DNA of 64,000 bases from positions 124,001 through 188,000 of the forward strand of contig NZ_PENW01000031.1 in assembly GCF_003144405.1 (NCBI RefSeq). The letters run 5' to 3'. The notes below the pieces were generated by a model, which did not search any database, was not told the origin of the DNA, and saw only the letters and a program-made list of their open reading frames with translations. Positions 1 to 10,029 of the stretch are shown here, piece after piece. Every line of letters starts with the position of its first letter. The stretch's first letter is position 1. The translations under genes and the position numbers were made by a program. Source of the stretch: Proteus cibi (GTDB lineage: Bacteria > Pseudomonadota > Gammaproteobacteria > Enterobacterales > Enterobacteriaceae).

Positions 1-757
1 TGAGTTTTTTGGCTTGCCAGTCTCCAGTTTCTCCCGTGAATTCTTGTTCACTCCAACATCCCATTCCTATGGTCTGTTTTAAATTCATATCGCTATCAGG
101 CATGATGATTTTTCCTGTCCCTGGGACGATACGAACTAAATGATGGAATTGTTTTTGAATTGCCGCTAAATCATCAAAAATATCGGCGTGATCGAACTCA
201 AGGTTATTTAAAATCAGTGTGCGTGGAGAATAATGAACAAATTTAGAACGCTTATCAAAAAAAGCACTGTCATATTCATCAGCTTCAATCACAAAGAAAG
301 GGCTTTCGCCTAACTGTGCAGATACTTGGAAATTACCCGGTACACCGCCAATTAAAAAACCGGGTTTATAACCACAGTCTTCTAAAACCCAAGCCAACAT
401 ACCTGCTGTGGTGGTTTTACCATGAGTTCCTGCAACGGCTAACACCCAACGTTCAGGTAAAATATAATCATGTAGCCACTGAGGGCCAGAGGTATAAGGC
501 AAACCTTTTTCAAGTACAGCTTCAACACAAGGATTTCCTCGTGTCATCGCATTGCCAATAATCACCATGTCAGGGGCAGGTTCTAATTGTTTTGGGTCAT
601 ATCCCTCAATCAGTTCGATTCCCTGATTTTCTAATAAAGTACTCATGGGTGGATAGACATTAGCGTCTGAGCCTGTGACTTTATGTCCCTTCGCTCTAGC
701 GAGAATGGCAAGACTTCCCATAAAGGTGCCACAAATACCAAGAATATGAATGTGCAT
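1..757 (-). CDS. mpl: UDP-MurNAc:L-Ala-gamma-D-Glu-meso-Dap ligase (partial, 3' end outside)
   Basis: Murein peptide ligase of cytoplasmic peptidoglycan recycling: it joins recovered murein tripeptide to UDP-MurNAc. The minus-strand frame opens with MHIHILGICGTFMG, the N-terminal nucleotide-binding glycine motif of Mur ligases. The ATP-binding P-loop GTHGKTTTAG follows at about residue 113, and the frame then runs open to the window edge, so about 252 N-terminal codons are present and the C-terminal half is missing. It is divergent from fbp with about 165 bp between the starts, as in E. coli. Identification is by recalled alignment to E. coli Mpl and is secure. Confidence 0.95.
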   Translation of the reverse strand, partial: MHIHILGICGTFMGSLAILARAKGHKVTGSDANVYPPMSTLLENQGIELIEGYDPKQLEPAPDMVIIGNAMTRGNPCVEAVLEKGLPYTSGPQWLHDYILPERWVLAVAGTHGKTTTAGMLAWVLEDCGYKPGFLIGGVPGNFQVSAQLGESPFFVIEADEYDSAFFDKRSKFVHYSPRTLILNNLEFDHADIFDDLAAIQKQFHHLVRIVPGTGKIIMPDSDMNLKQTIGMGCWSEQEFTGETGDWQAKKL

Positions 758-921
758 GAATTTCTGTCCAATAGCATGAAGTTGGTCACTATTCTAACGA
801 TCAAAAAGCAGATAAGAAACGGATTAACCTTTGAATCATCCGATTCTTTGGCTAAACTTGCCACCACCAAGGAGTTTTTCCTCCTTTTTTACTTTACCCA
901 CTCACATTCAGGACCTGCGTC

Positions 922-1929
922 ATGAAAACATTAGGCGAATTTATCGTCGAGAAACAACAAGATTTTCCCCATGCTACTGGTGAACTTACTGCATTACTTT
1001 CAGCGATTAAGCTTGGGGCTAAAATTATCCACCGTGATATCAATAAAGCAGGGTTAGTCGATATTCTTGGTACTAACGGTGTTTCTAATGTTCAAGGTGA
1101 AGCCCAGATGAAACTGGATCTTTACGCGAATGAGAAACTGAAAGCGGCATTAAAAGCACGTGGTGAAGTTGCGGGTATCGGATCAGAAGAAGAAGATGAT
1201 ATTGTTATCTTTGAAGGTGATCGTGCTGAAAATGCTAAGTACGTCGTGTTAATGGACCCATTAGATGGTTCTTCGAATATTGATGTAAACGTTTCCGTCG
1301 GTACTATTTTCTCTATTTACCACCGTATTACACCTATTGGACAATCAGTAACCTTAGACGACTTCTTACAACCAGGTCATCGTCAAGTCGCAGCTGGCTA
1401 TGTCGTTTATGGCTCATCAACCATGTTAGTTTATACAACTGGTTGTGGTGTTCATGCCTTTACTTATGATCCTTCTTTAGGTGTATTCTGTTTATCTCAT
1501 GAAAGTGTACATTTCCCACCAACAGGAAATATGTACTCAATCAACGAAGGTAACTACATCAAATTCCCATTAGGGGTAAAAAAATACATTAAGTATTGCC
1601 AAGAACAAGACGCAGCAACAAATCGCCCTTATACCACACGTTATATTGGTTCTTTAGTTGCTGATTTTCACCGCAACTTACTGAAGGGGGGCATTTATAT
1701 TTACCCAAGTACTGCAAGCCACCCTACTGGTAAATTACGTTTACTCTATGAATGCAATCCAATGGCGTTCTTAGCCGAACAAGCTGGCGGTAAAGCAAGT
1801 AACGGTAAAGAACGTATTCTTGATATCGAACCAAAAGAACTTCACCAACGTATGCCTTTCTTTGTAGGGACTAAATCGATGGTTGAACAAGCTGAAAGCT
1901 TTATGGCGCAATATCCAGACGAAGAATAA
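922..1929 (+). CDS. fbp: Fructose-1,6-bisphosphatase class I
   Basis: Gluconeogenic enzyme that hydrolyses fructose 1,6-bisphosphate to fructose 6-phosphate in the cytoplasm. At 335 residues it is close to E. coli Fbp (332). The metal and substrate site [12 protein letters not shown] is present near residue 112, and the C-terminal half keeps the family's [20 protein letters not shown] sugar-phosphate region. An AGGA ribosome site lies 8 nt before the ATG. It is a single-gene unit with its own intrinsic terminator, divergent from mpl. The usual control of this enzyme is allosteric inhibition by AMP; no regulatory DNA site was recognised. Confidence 0.97.
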   Translation: MKTLGEFIVEKQQDFPHATGELTALLSAIKLGAKIIHRDINKAGLVDILGTNGVSNVQGEAQMKLDLYANEKLKAALKARGEVAGIGSEEEDDIVIFEGDRAENAKYVVLMDPLDGSSNIDVNVSVGTIFSIYHRITPIGQSVTLDDFLQPGHRQVAAGYVVYGSSTMLVYTTGCGVHAFTYDPSLGVFCLSHESVHFPPTGNMYSINEGNYIKFPLGVKKYIKYCQEQDAATNRPYTTRYIGSLVADFHRNLLKGGIYIYPSTASHPTGKLRLLYECNPMAFLAEQAGGKASNGKERILDIEPKELHQRMPFFVGTKSMVEQAESFMAQYPDEE

Positions 1930-1955
1930 TCTATTGGTCTCGCACTAATATAGAT

Positions 1956-1986
1956 AAACCGGGCTGCTTATTCGTCCGGTTTTTTC
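1956..1986 (+). terminator. Intrinsic terminator after fbp
   Basis: The stem AAACCGG (1956-1962) pairs with CCGGTTT (1976-1982) and is followed by a short T run. It lies 26 bp after the fbp stop codon. Confidence 0.8.
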
Positions 1987-2128
1987 ATCTTAAAAAATAG
2001 CACATCCTTTTATTTACTGCTTATTTTTACGCCAGAACACAACATGTTCGGCAAAAAACGGGTATTGTTAAAAACTTTTCGCTATACTAAAGACCACGTA
2101 AAATTAATTTTTTTATAGGAAATTTTTT

Positions 2129-2656
2129 ATGAGCCTGAATCATGTTCCTGCTGGTAAAGAACTACCAGAAGATATCTATGTTGTTATTGAAATCCCAGCA
2201 AACGCTGATCCTATCAAATACGAAGTTGATAAAGAAAGTGGTGCACTGTTCGTTGACCGTTTTATGTCAACCGCAATGTTCTACCCATGCAACTACGGTT
2301 ACATCAATAACACGTTATCTTTAGATGGTGACCCAGTAGACGTTCTGGTTCCAACTCCATATCCATTACAACCAGGTTCAGTTATTCGTTGCCGTCCTGT
2401 TGGCGTACTGAAAATGACTGACGAATCAGGTGAAGATGCGAAACTGGTTGCAGTTCCACACACTAAACTGAGCAAAGAATACGATCACATTAAAGATGTG
2501 AACGATCTGCCTGAGCTGTTAAAAGCACAGATCAAACATTTCTTTGAACACTATAAAGATTTAGAAGCGGGCAAATGGGTTAAAGTTGACGGTTGGGAAG
2601 GCGTAGAAGCCGCTAAAGCTGAAATTATTTCTTCTTTCGAGCGTGCTAAAAAATAA
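2129..2656 (+). CDS. ppa: Inorganic pyrophosphatase
   Basis: Essential soluble family I pyrophosphatase (175 residues; E. coli 176) that hydrolyses PPi to two phosphates and pulls biosynthetic reactions forward. The metal-binding signature DGDPVDVLV lies at about residues 66-74, and the active-site lysines and tyrosines around [15 protein letters not shown] and CNYGYI are intact. An AGGA ribosome site lies 8 nt before the ATG. A TATACT -10-like hexamer is present at 2083-2088, but I could not find a well-spaced -35, so the promoter is not called. In E. coli the neighbouring ytfP-tamBA block follows; here an insertion separates them. Confidence 0.97.
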   Translation: MSLNHVPAGKELPEDIYVVIEIPANADPIKYEVDKESGALFVDRFMSTAMFYPCNYGYINNTLSLDGDPVDVLVPTPYPLQPGSVIRCRPVGVLKMTDESGEDAKLVAVPHTKLSKEYDHIKDVNDLPELLKAQIKHFFEHYKDLEAGKWVKVDGWEGVEAAKAEIISSFERAKK

Positions 2657-2712
2657 TTCTGACCCACTCAGAATAACCCGGTGAGTTATGACTTAATAAT
2701 TTGCTGATAAAT

Positions 2713-2743
2713 AAGCTCTTCATTTTATTGAAGGGCTTTTTTT
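2713..2743. terminator. Terminator between ppa and the MFS gene, probably bidirectional
   Basis: AAGCTCTTCA (2713-2722) pairs with TGAAGGGCTT (2729-2738) through one G-T pair, with a T run on the plus side. It serves ppa and abuts the stop codon of the convergent transporter gene. Confidence 0.8.
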
Positions 2744-3923
2744 ATGAGGGTGTTCCCTTTCTTTTCAAACTCATGATAAGCAAGATGCCACTGATAAAAG
2801 TGATTCCTATAGCAATAACCATCAGTATATAAATAGCGGTGACCTCACCCGTAGAGAAAAACAAAAGCCCACCAACAATGGGTAATATCATCTGATTTAA
2901 TAAAATTATCAGTGATGAAACGCTAGCGAGCTGATTTATGGGGATAATTTCTATTCTTAAGATTCTCAACACGTTACCTGAAAAGACTTTTCCAATAATT
3001 GAAACCGCGTAGCAAATAATAAAAATCATTATTGAGCTTTGAAAAAAAACCAGTAAAGAGGAACTTATAGTGATAATAGAAATTGAAATAATAGTTAACC
3101 ACACTCTACTTATGTACTGATTTAAATAGCTGTATAAATATGTTCCTAATACACCGAAGATACCTGCAACAATATCAATAAAACCGTAGTATTTAATTGG
3201 TAAATTCATAACCTGATCAATTAACGCCGTTCCACTGGATTCAATTAAACCATCGAACATATTATTACCAATAGCAATAAAAACAGAAAATAGCAGTATG
3301 GGTGAAGAAAAAATATAAATAATTTTTTTAGTGAAAAAAACGTGCTCTTCCGAATTAGTTATATTTTCGGTGTTAACCTTTATTCTTGTATAAAAGAATA
3401 AAAAGAAAATAGCATTAATAAAATAGAATAGACACGGTATAACAAGTAAATACTTGTAACCCAAATCAATAAAAACAATCCCAATGAATGGTCCAATTAT
3501 CATACCTAAAAAATCCATTCTAGACATTAAATTAATATGATGCTCTTTATGATGACTTATCAATGCGATAATTTTTTCATAAGAAATTAATGTTTGTGAA
3601 TTTCCAATAGAAATTAAACTGCCAATCAAACCAAAACTTATCGCTATCATTAAATCAGATGTAAAATGAGTAAGTAATAAAAATAAACACCCTACTATTT
3701 TACAACCATCAGAAATAACAGCGATAGGTCGAATACCTAGAGTATCAATATATTTACCAATCAGTGGTATTAAAAAAAGTCGAGGTAACCACCATAATGC
3801 GTATGTTAATCCTGAATATTCAATACTTGTTGTTAACTGATAAACAATAACGGGTGTAAGAAATACCATTAATCCATCAGCCGTTAAAACAAAAAAAAGC
3901 ATATAAAAAAAGATAATACGCAT
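2742..3923 (-). CDS. Major facilitator superfamily transporter, probable exporter
   Basis: Integral membrane protein of 393 residues with about 12 hydrophobic segments separated by short charged loops, including a basic loop after helix 2 (GKYIDTLGIRP) like the MFS signature loop 2-3, and a longer polar central loop (RIKVNTENITNSEEHVFF) dividing two halves. It resembles drug or metabolite efflux MFS proteins, but I cannot assign a substrate. It is the last gene of a three-gene minus-strand cassette, 8 bp after the cupin gene. Very AT-rich composition compared with ppa and ytfP suggests horizontal acquisition. The inferred role is export of whatever the cassette makes, or self-protection. Confidence 0.85.
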   Translation of the reverse strand: MRIIFFYMLFFVLTADGLMVFLTPVIVYQLTTSIEYSGLTYALWWLPRLFLIPLIGKYIDTLGIRPIAVISDGCKIVGCLFLLLTHFTSDLMIAISFGLIGSLISIGNSQTLISYEKIIALISHHKEHHINLMSRMDFLGMIIGPFIGIVFIDLGYKYLLVIPCLFYFINAIFFLFFYTRIKVNTENITNSEEHVFFTKKIIYIFSSPILLFSVFIAIGNNMFDGLIESSGTALIDQVMNLPIKYYGFIDIVAGIFGVLGTYLYSYLNQYISRVWLTIISISIITISSSLLVFFQSSIMIFIICYAVSIIGKVFSGNVLRILRIEIIPINQLASVSSLIILLNQMILPIVGGLLFFSTGEVTAIYILMVIAIGITFISGILLIMSLKRKGTPS

Positions 3924-3931
3924 AATAATAA

Positions 3932-5224
3932 CTAAACCTTTTCTTTAATTAAGACTTTAATCGGTTTATTATTCTTATCATATATAATAATTGACTTTGG
4001 TGTATGATGAGTCGGTTTCTGCTTAATTATCTCTTTTTGTTTAGAAACAATAAATTGATAATAATCTAAATCAGCCTCTATTTTATTAGTGCAATAGGCT
4101 TGATAATTTTTATTAGCGATCTCCCAGTCGATAACATCATGTCCCGGAATATACTCTTTTTCTTCATCTAAATAGATAACAGGCCGATTAACTGTAATGA
4201 TATTAGCCATATTAAACAGTGCATGAGCTACCCCACAGGGGATCACTAATTCCATATTAGGTAAAGGCTTGAACGTTATTTCATCTTCACAAAATAGAGT
4301 GGCTGAGCCTGCTCGCATATCGACAAGTTTTAATGTTATCTCACTAGAAGCCTTTCCTAAAAAAGTTAAATGATCTTCTTGCCCTAGATGTAAGCCATAA
4401 GAGTCAAAGTTGTAATCTTCATTACCATGTTCAACAAGATACATAGGTGATTTTCGTGTTAACGGCACGATGCCACTCTCTTTACCTGTTTGCATGGTAG
4501 GTATGGCTCGAAACACGACACCTAAAATTGTTGATGTCGGTAATTGCCCTTTCTGATTTTCTGTTATTTTTTCTCTGAATCTTAAATTAACTTCATCACC
4601 ATCATCTAAACGAATTTTTCGTGTTTCTGAATGCAAAAAAGCATGTTGGCTTAAGATCTCATGTTGTATATCTGCTATTCGATGGTAGACCAGATCAGAG
4701 GCTTCCTCTGTCATAGGCTCATAACCATCAATATCGTTAATTTCAATATCTTCAGGAAGATTAATAACGTCATTATTCGGTGACCACATCAGTGCTTTAC
4801 TGGCTAATTGATCTATCGTAGGTAAAAATAAAGTGTAACTATTTAAAGTGAATATATTTTCTAAGTGATGAAAAGTATGAGCAACACCTGGAGGAATAAT
4901 TAACGTTCTTGCCGATGAAGGCGTAATATAAAAACTTAATTCTGATTTAAACGTCGGTGAATTTTTACGACAATCGATAAACTTAGCGAGTATTTTTTTA
5001 TTTTTATCACCTAAGAAGGTTAATGTATCTTGCTGTCCTAGATGAATACCGTATTGTCCATATTTAAATTCACTTTCACCATGATAAATAATATTAATCG
5101 GATAGGTTGTCGCAAAAGGAATAACATAAGAATCCTTTTTTCCATTATTCACTCGCCACCGAGAAACCCAATGTAATCCTACAATATTAATATTTTTATT
5201 TAACTCAATAATATCCTTATTCAT
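3932..5224 (-). CDS. Tandem RmlC-like cupin protein, function unknown
   Basis: Protein of 430 residues built from two copies of one domain. Each repeat carries an HLGQ motif (His61-Gln64; His279-Gln282) followed by a TFLG strand. Each then has a proline-glycine turn with histidine (PPGVAH at 111-116; PCGVAH at 329-334). This is the layout of the dTDP-4-dehydrorhamnose 3,5-epimerase (RmlC) cupin fold, where the first histidine is catalytic. A helical linker (about 165-200) joins the domains, and a lysine-rich tail follows residue 380. No sugar-nucleotide genes lie nearby, so an actual epimerase role is doubtful; modification of a small molecule or peptide is an inference. A strong ribosome site (AGGAG) precedes the ATG. 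Low GC. Confidence 0.7.
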   Translation of the reverse strand: MNKDIIELNKNINIVGLHWVSRWRVNNGKKDSYVIPFATTYPINIIYHGESEFKYGQYGIHLGQQDTLTFLGDKNKKILAKFIDCRKNSPTFKSELSFYITPSSARTLIIPPGVAHTFHHLENIFTLNSYTLFLPTIDQLASKALMWSPNNDVINLPEDIEINDIDGYEPMTEEASDLVYHRIADIQHEILSQHAFLHSETRKIRLDDGDEVNLRFREKITENQKGQLPTSTILGVVFRAIPTMQTGKESGIVPLTRKSPMYLVEHGNEDYNFDSYGLHLGQEDHLTFLGKASSEITLKLVDMRAGSATLFCEDEITFKPLPNMELVIPCGVAHALFNMANIITVNRPVIYLDEEKEYIPGHDVIDWEIANKNYQAYCTNKIEADLDYYQFIVSKQKEIIKQKPTHHTPKSIIIYDKNNKPIKVLIKEKV

Positions 5225-5240
5225 TATTTTCTCCTGAGTG

Positions 5241-5268
5241 AATAAAGCAGCCCAAAGGCTGCTTTATT
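5241..5268 (-). terminator. Stem-loop between the 89-residue gene and the cupin gene
   Basis: A perfect 12-bp stem, AATAAAGCAGCC (5241-5252) with GGCTGCTTTATT (5257-5268), has a 4-nt loop and begins 4 nt after the stop codon of the small gene, just before the ribosome site of the cupin gene. On the transcribed strand the U-rich part is short, so partial termination or mRNA 3'-end protection is more likely than a full stop. It would let the small gene be expressed above the downstream genes. Confidence 0.7.
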
Positions 5269-5272
5269 TTAA

Positions 5273-5542
5273 TTAAATACTGACTATTTCAATGTCATAA
5301 CCTAATGAATGTGCACTTTCTATAAGCGAATCTAGGTTAGATGTATTCAATTTTAAATATTTATCATCAGCGGGTGCATTTTTAATGCCAGCAAGATAAG
5401 CCAATTTATCAAAGGCGTCTTTTGCAGTTACTTTTGTTTTTAAAATCATATCAGTAAAATGATTGTTTACTATATTTTGATTTTGCTTTACTTCTTTGGG
5501 AGGGATTTTATAAAGGCGAGAAATCTCATTTAATTCATCCAT
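5273..5542 (-). CDS. Small protein of 89 residues heading the cupin-MFS cassette; possible precursor peptide or regulator
   Basis: Not recognised. The product is soluble and largely helical, with an N-terminal MDELNEISRLYKIPPKEV segment and a C-terminal LDSLIESAHSLGYDIEI segment. The tail looks superficially like the end of HigA/XRE-type antitoxins, but no helix-turn-helix is evident upstream. It has no cysteine, no signal peptide and no double-glycine leader. An AAGG ribosome site lies about 8 nt before the ATG. The gene is first in a cassette with a tandem cupin protein and an MFS exporter and is followed at once by a hairpin. That layout fits a ribosomal peptide precursor, but a small regulator or partner subunit fits too. 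Confidence 0.6.
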   Translation of the reverse strand: MDELNEISRLYKIPPKEVKQNQNIVNNHFTDMILKTKVTAKDAFDKLAYLAGIKNAPADDKYLKLNTSNLDSLIESAHSLGYDIEIVSI

Positions 5543-5579
5543 AAAATTACCTTATTAAAATTTGATTAATTATTCGTAT

Positions 5580-5609
5580 ATCATAGGAATATTCTTCATG
5601 CTTTCACAA
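5580..5609 (-). promoter_or_regulatory. Candidate promoter of the small-protein/cupin/MFS cassette
   Basis: On the minus strand TTGTGA (5604-5609) and TATGAT (5580-5585) are separated by 18 bp, 38 bp before the start codon of the 89-residue gene. This is a plausible sigma-70 promoter in AT-rich DNA, so chance matches are possible. Confidence 0.4.
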
Positions 5610-5781
5610 AAAACTCAACTGTCGTTTTAACATTAAATTTATTTCATTGTCAATTAGCCACACCATTAATAAAATTCATATCTATATAGATAAAAAACAA
5701 AGTATTTATTTTAATTTCAATTTTTGAAATTATTATAATTGAAATATTATTTAATTAAAAAATACTGCCTATTCCATTAAT

Positions 5782-5815
5782 AAAAATGGCTCGATATTTC
5801 TATCGAGCCATTTTT
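5782..5815. terminator. Strong intrinsic terminator after ytfP (bidirectional)
   Basis: AAAAATGGCTCGATA (5782-5796) pairs perfectly over 15 bp with TATCGAGCCATTTTT (5801-5815) around a 4-nt loop. It lies downstream of the tamA-tamB-ytfP operon. Confidence 0.9.
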
Positions 5816-5848
5816 CTTTAACTTTAAGTAAAAACGGAAGATTACTGA

Positions 5849-6196
5849 TTACTCTTCTTCGTGACGTTTTAGCCAGTCACCACATTTTATCTCACGTAAA
5901 CCATCAACAGGCTTTTGATAAAGATAGATCCAAGCACTACCATAAGGTGTTGAAATCAGTTGACGCTTGTAATCTTGATCGTTCTTTTTCAACTCATCAA
6001 GCTCTGTCAAGATAGAAGGCGTTATCCGATAGACTTCGCACTCTATTTCACCCTCACCCTCAATAACCGCCGGATAAAACCCTAAATCATAGAGTTTATA
6101 TCCCACTAATTTATGCTCACCTAAAAGCTGTGCATAGGTCATCCAGTGATGGTTACCTTGGTTTTGCCGTAAACTACCATAAACAATAATTCGCAT
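5849..6196 (-). CDS. ytfP: Gamma-glutamylcyclotransferase-fold family protein YtfP
   Basis: Small cytoplasmic protein (115 residues; E. coli 113) of the AIG2/GGACT-like fold, opening with the family motif YGSLR that forms the substrate loop. The acidic stretch EGEGEIECEVYRI at about 48-60 carries the candidate catalytic glutamate. Activity on gamma-glutamyl amines is known for relatives such as GGACT but not established for YtfP. It is the last gene of the operon, 5 bp after tamB, an order shared with E. coli. Confidence 0.9.
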   Translation of the reverse strand: MRIIVYGSLRQNQGNHHWMTYAQLLGEHKLVGYKLYDLGFYPAVIEGEGEIECEVYRITPSILTELDELKKNDQDYKRQLISTPYGSAWIYLYQKPVDGLREIKCGDWLKRHEEE

Positions 6197-6201
6197 ATAA
6201 T

Positions 6202-9200
6202 TTAAAACTCAAATTGATAAAGCAGATCTATTGCCTGATTCATACCAGACACTGCTTGTAAATACAACCTGGGCATCAAGCGATAACGTAAAGTTAACGT
6301 CGCTAGCGAATCAAATATACCCACTCCATACTTCACTTGTAGATCGTTGGTGATCTTACCGCTAACCACAACTTGTGAGTTATCCCCCACACCTTGTGTA
6401 TCAAGCGCTAAATCCGAAACACCAAAGGTTTCACCAATACGTCCTACAAGTTGACCACTTTGACCAACACCTAATCCTATCAGCATTGCTGTCATTTGTG
6501 ATGAATCCGCATCACCACTTTTATCTAACCCTTCACCTCTTAGCAAGTAGGATAACGCTTCTTGCTGTGTAAACGCAGGTTCAGAGAAAATTTCAACTTT
6601 AGGTTTATCTGCTAGCCCTGTCACCCTGACACCCGCAATCACATTATTTGCCGTATTTTCAGGATTACGTATCGCTTCAATATTTAAGTAAGGTTGATCC
6701 ACAGGCCCTGAGAACAAGATTTGTCCCTTACGGACTTGTAGATCTTGCCCATAAGCTTTGAATTGACCTTTTGGAATATCAATTTGGCCATTTAAACCGA
6801 GTCCTTGTTTATTCTGATTGACTTTGAGTGCTCCCGTCAATCTCGCTTTAAGCCCAAATGCGTCCAGTGTCACATCATCGCCAATATTAATCGCTAAATC
6901 ACTTTGAATGGGAATCGATGTCTCTTTTGGCGCAATTGGCTGTAAGTTTTTATCCAGCATCACCTCATCAGAAGAAGCGGATACCGCAGACTCTGGTAAA
7001 TCTTGAACAACAATACGTGCCCAAGGAATATCAATGCGTCCATCGAGTTTCAGTAAATTTGGTCGAGCCTCAAACACTAAATCAGGATTAACATCAATAC
7101 GAACCATCGGAGGTAATGCAACACGTAATTTGTTACCATTTGCGGCTATGACTGCGTGCCATGCATCTAACTTACGCCAATCGGCGTTACCAGTAAGATT
7201 TAAATAACCTTCTGGGGTTTCGATCCTACCGCTTAAATCAGATGTCGCACCATTGAATTGAACATCAACATTCCCTTTCGTAATATCAAACGGGATCCAA
7301 TGACCAACCACTTTTAATTGATTAATACCAAATTGACCAAATAACAGTGGAGATTGAGCATTTCCGCCTAAACGCAGTTGTGCACCAACACGACCTTGAG
7401 CAATTTCACCTTTGCCTAAGAACGGTTTGATTAAATCTAATGTCAGATTATCAATATCCACCGTACCTGATAGCTGGCGTTTTTTCTCAAGATCTGCAAC
7501 ATGCACATTACCTTTAATATCACCATTGCCCGCAATACTAATCAGCCATTGTAATGTCGCTTTACCATTGTTAACGCCGGCATTTAAGGTAATAGCATCA
7601 AAATCAATTGGTAAAATAGTGCCTTCAATATTCTGTTTTACTGCAACACCTTGCCCTTTCAGGTTTACTGATGCTTTCGGTAAACCTCCTTTTGAGTACC
7701 ACGTTGCTGTCGCATCACCAGTAAATACACCTTGAACAGACGTCTCTGGCGGTAAGAAAGGTTTGATCATAGCAAGATCAAAACGCGTCAATGTTATTGC
7801 CGCCGATCCGTTTTCACCCACTGTTATCGCTTTAGGCACACAAACTTGTGCATTGGGATTTACCCAGCAATGAGAACCAATGGTGACTTCTTGCTTTTCT
7901 GCCAGCAAATTTAACGCCATGGCTTTATTTAAACGCCACTCACCCACAGGAGTGTCAAATGCCGTATTATTTAGCGTTCCTTTCCATTGCTGTTTTTCTT
8001 TATCAAATGAACCCGCTAATGTCAGTCCACCAGAAACAGGCTCACCTTCCATTTTTAACGTTAGTTTATGCTGTTTTTCTGTGCCTGCAGCATCCAGCGT
8101 TAAATTGCGAATAACTAAATCGGCTTGTTTTAGCTGACGAGCAGTAATCGCTAACTTGCCACCAATTTCTTTGTCCGATTGAACATCACCTTTGATAGAG
8201 ATGGATTCAACGCTGACTTGATCTTGCCATTTAATACCCTGTGCATTGATATCAGCAATAATTTTAGGTGTATTAATATCACCACGGATATTAACCTTAC
8301 CTTTAATGACTCCTGCCAATCCAGGCACTAAACCATTTAATCCCGGTGCATTAATATTGGCATCTAATGCCCATTTATCACCTAAATGCCCTTCAATATC
8401 GAGGTTATTCTTACCAAGAATAAGTTTTAACTGAGGGATATTCCATTGACCAGAATCATTACCGTAAGCATTGCCTCTCGCTTTGATAAGATTATTTTTG
8501 AAATTGCCATCTAAGGTAATTTCAGGAATACGTAATTGCCAACTTCCGCCATATAGACTCCCTGTTGTTGCAATACGTCCATCCAATTTTGCCGGCATAT
8601 CAGGGTACTGTTTTGCCGTATTAATTCCCGAAATAGTGAGTAATGCATTCCAGCTAATTGCCTTACTCCAATCAGCAACACCCGTAATATCAGCATGACC
8701 TTGCAAAGCGGCTAAACGTAAACGCGTCAGCTCTATTTTTTCTTCATTCCCTTTCGCATCCAGCATTAATTTTGCAGGCGGGATCTCCTGACCTTCAATA
8801 TTAGAGCGCAATGAAAGAGCATAGTCGTCTGTCTGACCATTCAAGCGTAGTCGAGTATCGCTAAGTTGATACTGTACATCACCCGTTAATGGCCAACGAA
8901 CTTTCTGACTTTCAAGTGTCAATTTTAATGGAAGATGTGGTTTTGCGAGTTCCGCTTGAGCATCTAAAGTTGCGGTAACCGTTCCTGTTAAAGAGAGTGC
9001 TAATTTAAGCTCTTCGAGTAATGCGCCTTGTAAAGAAAGCGTCGCTTTTTGATCTTTAAAATCTTCAAGCCCTGCCACATCACGAATAGTCGCATTCACA
9101 TTTAAATTAACAGGCCACTGTTTATCTAGGGTAATTTCCCCATTTAAACTCACTTCACCTTCTTGTGCATCGACATTTAATTTAGTGAGATTAACCTGCT

Positions 9201-10029
9201 TACCTTGAGTCTTTGCCTCGAACGATAATTGGTTAATCGTAATGGGTGCATCACCACTCATCTGTAATTGCTTACCTTCAATTCCTTCAATATTGATATC
9301 AACAGGAATAATAATTTCAGGTAATTCGGCTAATAATGGTTTAGCGAAAATCGCTTTAATTGTCTCAGCTAAAGCTTGTTCTTTTTCTTCTTGTGTTGTC
9401 GGCTTTGTTTGAGAGTTTGCACTTACGGCTTCTTTTACCTCTTGAGCCGTTGCTTCAACATTTCCTTCTTCTGGTGTTTTTGGTAATGCCACCAGCAAAT
9501 CATTAATAAATGTTGGATTTAATGTAACTTGACGACCTTCCCACTGTGCACCTGTTTTAAATTCACCGAGCGAGATTGCCATATCATCAATCTTCACATA
9601 CGTATTTTCTAATGAAAGTGAATTTAAATAGATAGGTAATGGGGCATTAAGCTCGGTTAAAGGCGCTGATGGAGGGGTTTCTTCAGAAGGGGGAAAAGCA
9701 CTAGTATCAACATTAACAACAACATCTCGTGTGCCTAATGTATCGACACAAACTTGTTTATCAGTCAGGCACGATAAACGTAATCCTAATGATAATTCAC
9801 CCACGTTCACATCAACACCGGGCATTTGATATTCAACACCCGTTAAACGCAGATCTTGCCAGCCACCATTAACATCGTTGATAACTAAACCAGGAACCCA
9901 GCGGGCTGCGCTATTAATAGCAAAATGCAAACCTGATTGTGTTCCCAAAATCCAAGCAACAGCACCGAATGTAAGCAAAATAATGATAAGGAGTGTTAGT
10001 GCGATCCATTTCAACCACTTTTTTATCAT
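6202..10029 (-). CDS. tamB: Translocation and assembly module subunit TamB
   Basis: Large inner-membrane-anchored periplasmic protein (1275 residues) of the AsmA-like/VPS13-type bridge family. It partners with TamA in outer membrane protein and phospholipid transport between membranes. The N-terminus has a single anchor helix (about residues 8-28: [21 protein letters not shown]), followed by long beta-rich repeats and the conserved DUF490 C-terminal domain ([14 protein letters not shown]; final [21 protein letters not shown] region split by family conservation). The start codon overlaps the tamA stop as ATGA, so translation is coupled. It is followed by ytfP 5 bp downstream. Confidence 0.95.
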   Translation of the reverse strand: MIKKWLKWIALTLLIIILLTFGAVAWILGTQSGLHFAINSAARWVPGLVINDVNGGWQDLRLTGVEYQMPGVDVNVGELSLGLRLSCLTDKQVCVDTLGTRDVVVNVDTSAFPPSEETPPSAPLTELNAPLPIYLNSLSLENTYVKIDDMAISLGEFKTGAQWEGRQVTLNPTFINDLLVALPKTPEEGNVEATAQEVKEAVSANSQTKPTTQEEKEQALAETIKAIFAKPLLAELPEIIIPVDINIEGIEGKQLQMSGDAPITINQLSFEAKTQGKQVNLTKLNVDAQEGEVSLNGEITLDKQWPVNLNVNATIRDVAGLEDFKDQKATLSLQGALLEELKLALSLTGTVTATLDAQAELAKPHLPLKLTLESQKVRWPLTGDVQYQLSDTRLRLNGQTDDYALSLRSNIEGQEIPPAKLMLDAKGNEEKIELTRLRLAALQGHADITGVADWSKAISWNALLTISGINTAKQYPDMPAKLDGRIATTGSLYGGSWQLRIPEITLDGNFKNNLIKARGNAYGNDSGQWNIPQLKLILGKNNLDIEGHLGDKWALDANINAPGLNGLVPGLAGVIKGKVNIRGDINTPKIIADINAQGIKWQDQVSVESISIKGDVQSDKEIGGKLAITARQLKQADLVIRNLTLDAAGTEKQHKLTLKMEGEPVSGGLTLAGSFDKEKQQWKGTLNNTAFDTPVGEWRLNKAMALNLLAEKQEVTIGSHCWVNPNAQVCVPKAITVGENGSAAITLTRFDLAMIKPFLPPETSVQGVFTGDATATWYSKGGLPKASVNLKGQGVAVKQNIEGTILPIDFDAITLNAGVNNGKATLQWLISIAGNGDIKGNVHVADLEKKRQLSGTVDIDNLTLDLIKPFLGKGEIAQGRVGAQLRLGGNAQSPLLFGQFGINQLKVVGHWIPFDITKGNVDVQFNGATSDLSGRIETPEGYLNLTGNADWRKLDAWHAVIAANGNKLRVALPPMVRIDVNPDLVFEARPNLLKLDGRIDIPWARIVVQDLPESAVSASSDEVMLDKNLQPIAPKETSIPIQSDLAINIGDDVTLDAFGLKARLTGALKVNQNKQGLGLNGQIDIPKGQFKAYGQDLQVRKGQILFSGPVDQPYLNIEAIRNPENTANNVIAGVRVTGLADKPKVEIFSEPAFTQQEALSYLLRGEGLDKSGDADSSQMTAMLIGLGVGQSGQLVGRIGETFGVSDLALDTQGVGDNSQVVVSGKITNDLQVKYGVGIFDSLATLTLRYRLMPRLYLQAVSGMNQAIDLLYQFEF

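Larger units (their letters stand above)
5543..5848. other. AT-rich intergenic stretch between the cassette and ytfP
   Basis: About 306 bp without a gene. It holds the candidate cassette promoter on the right of the small gene and the ytfP terminator at 5782-5815. The stretch 5610-5781 is very AT-rich, with A and T runs, and I see no further structure in it. Confidence 0.7.

Noticed and set aside
2065-2088. TTGTTA and TATACT as a ppa promoter
   Set aside because: The hexamers are only 12 bp apart, too close for sigma-70; the -10 alone is not enough.
5273-5542. 89-residue protein as an XRE/HigA-type antitoxin
   Set aside because: Only the last helix (LDSLIESAHSLGYDIEI) looks similar; there is no helix-turn-helix and no toxin-like partner.
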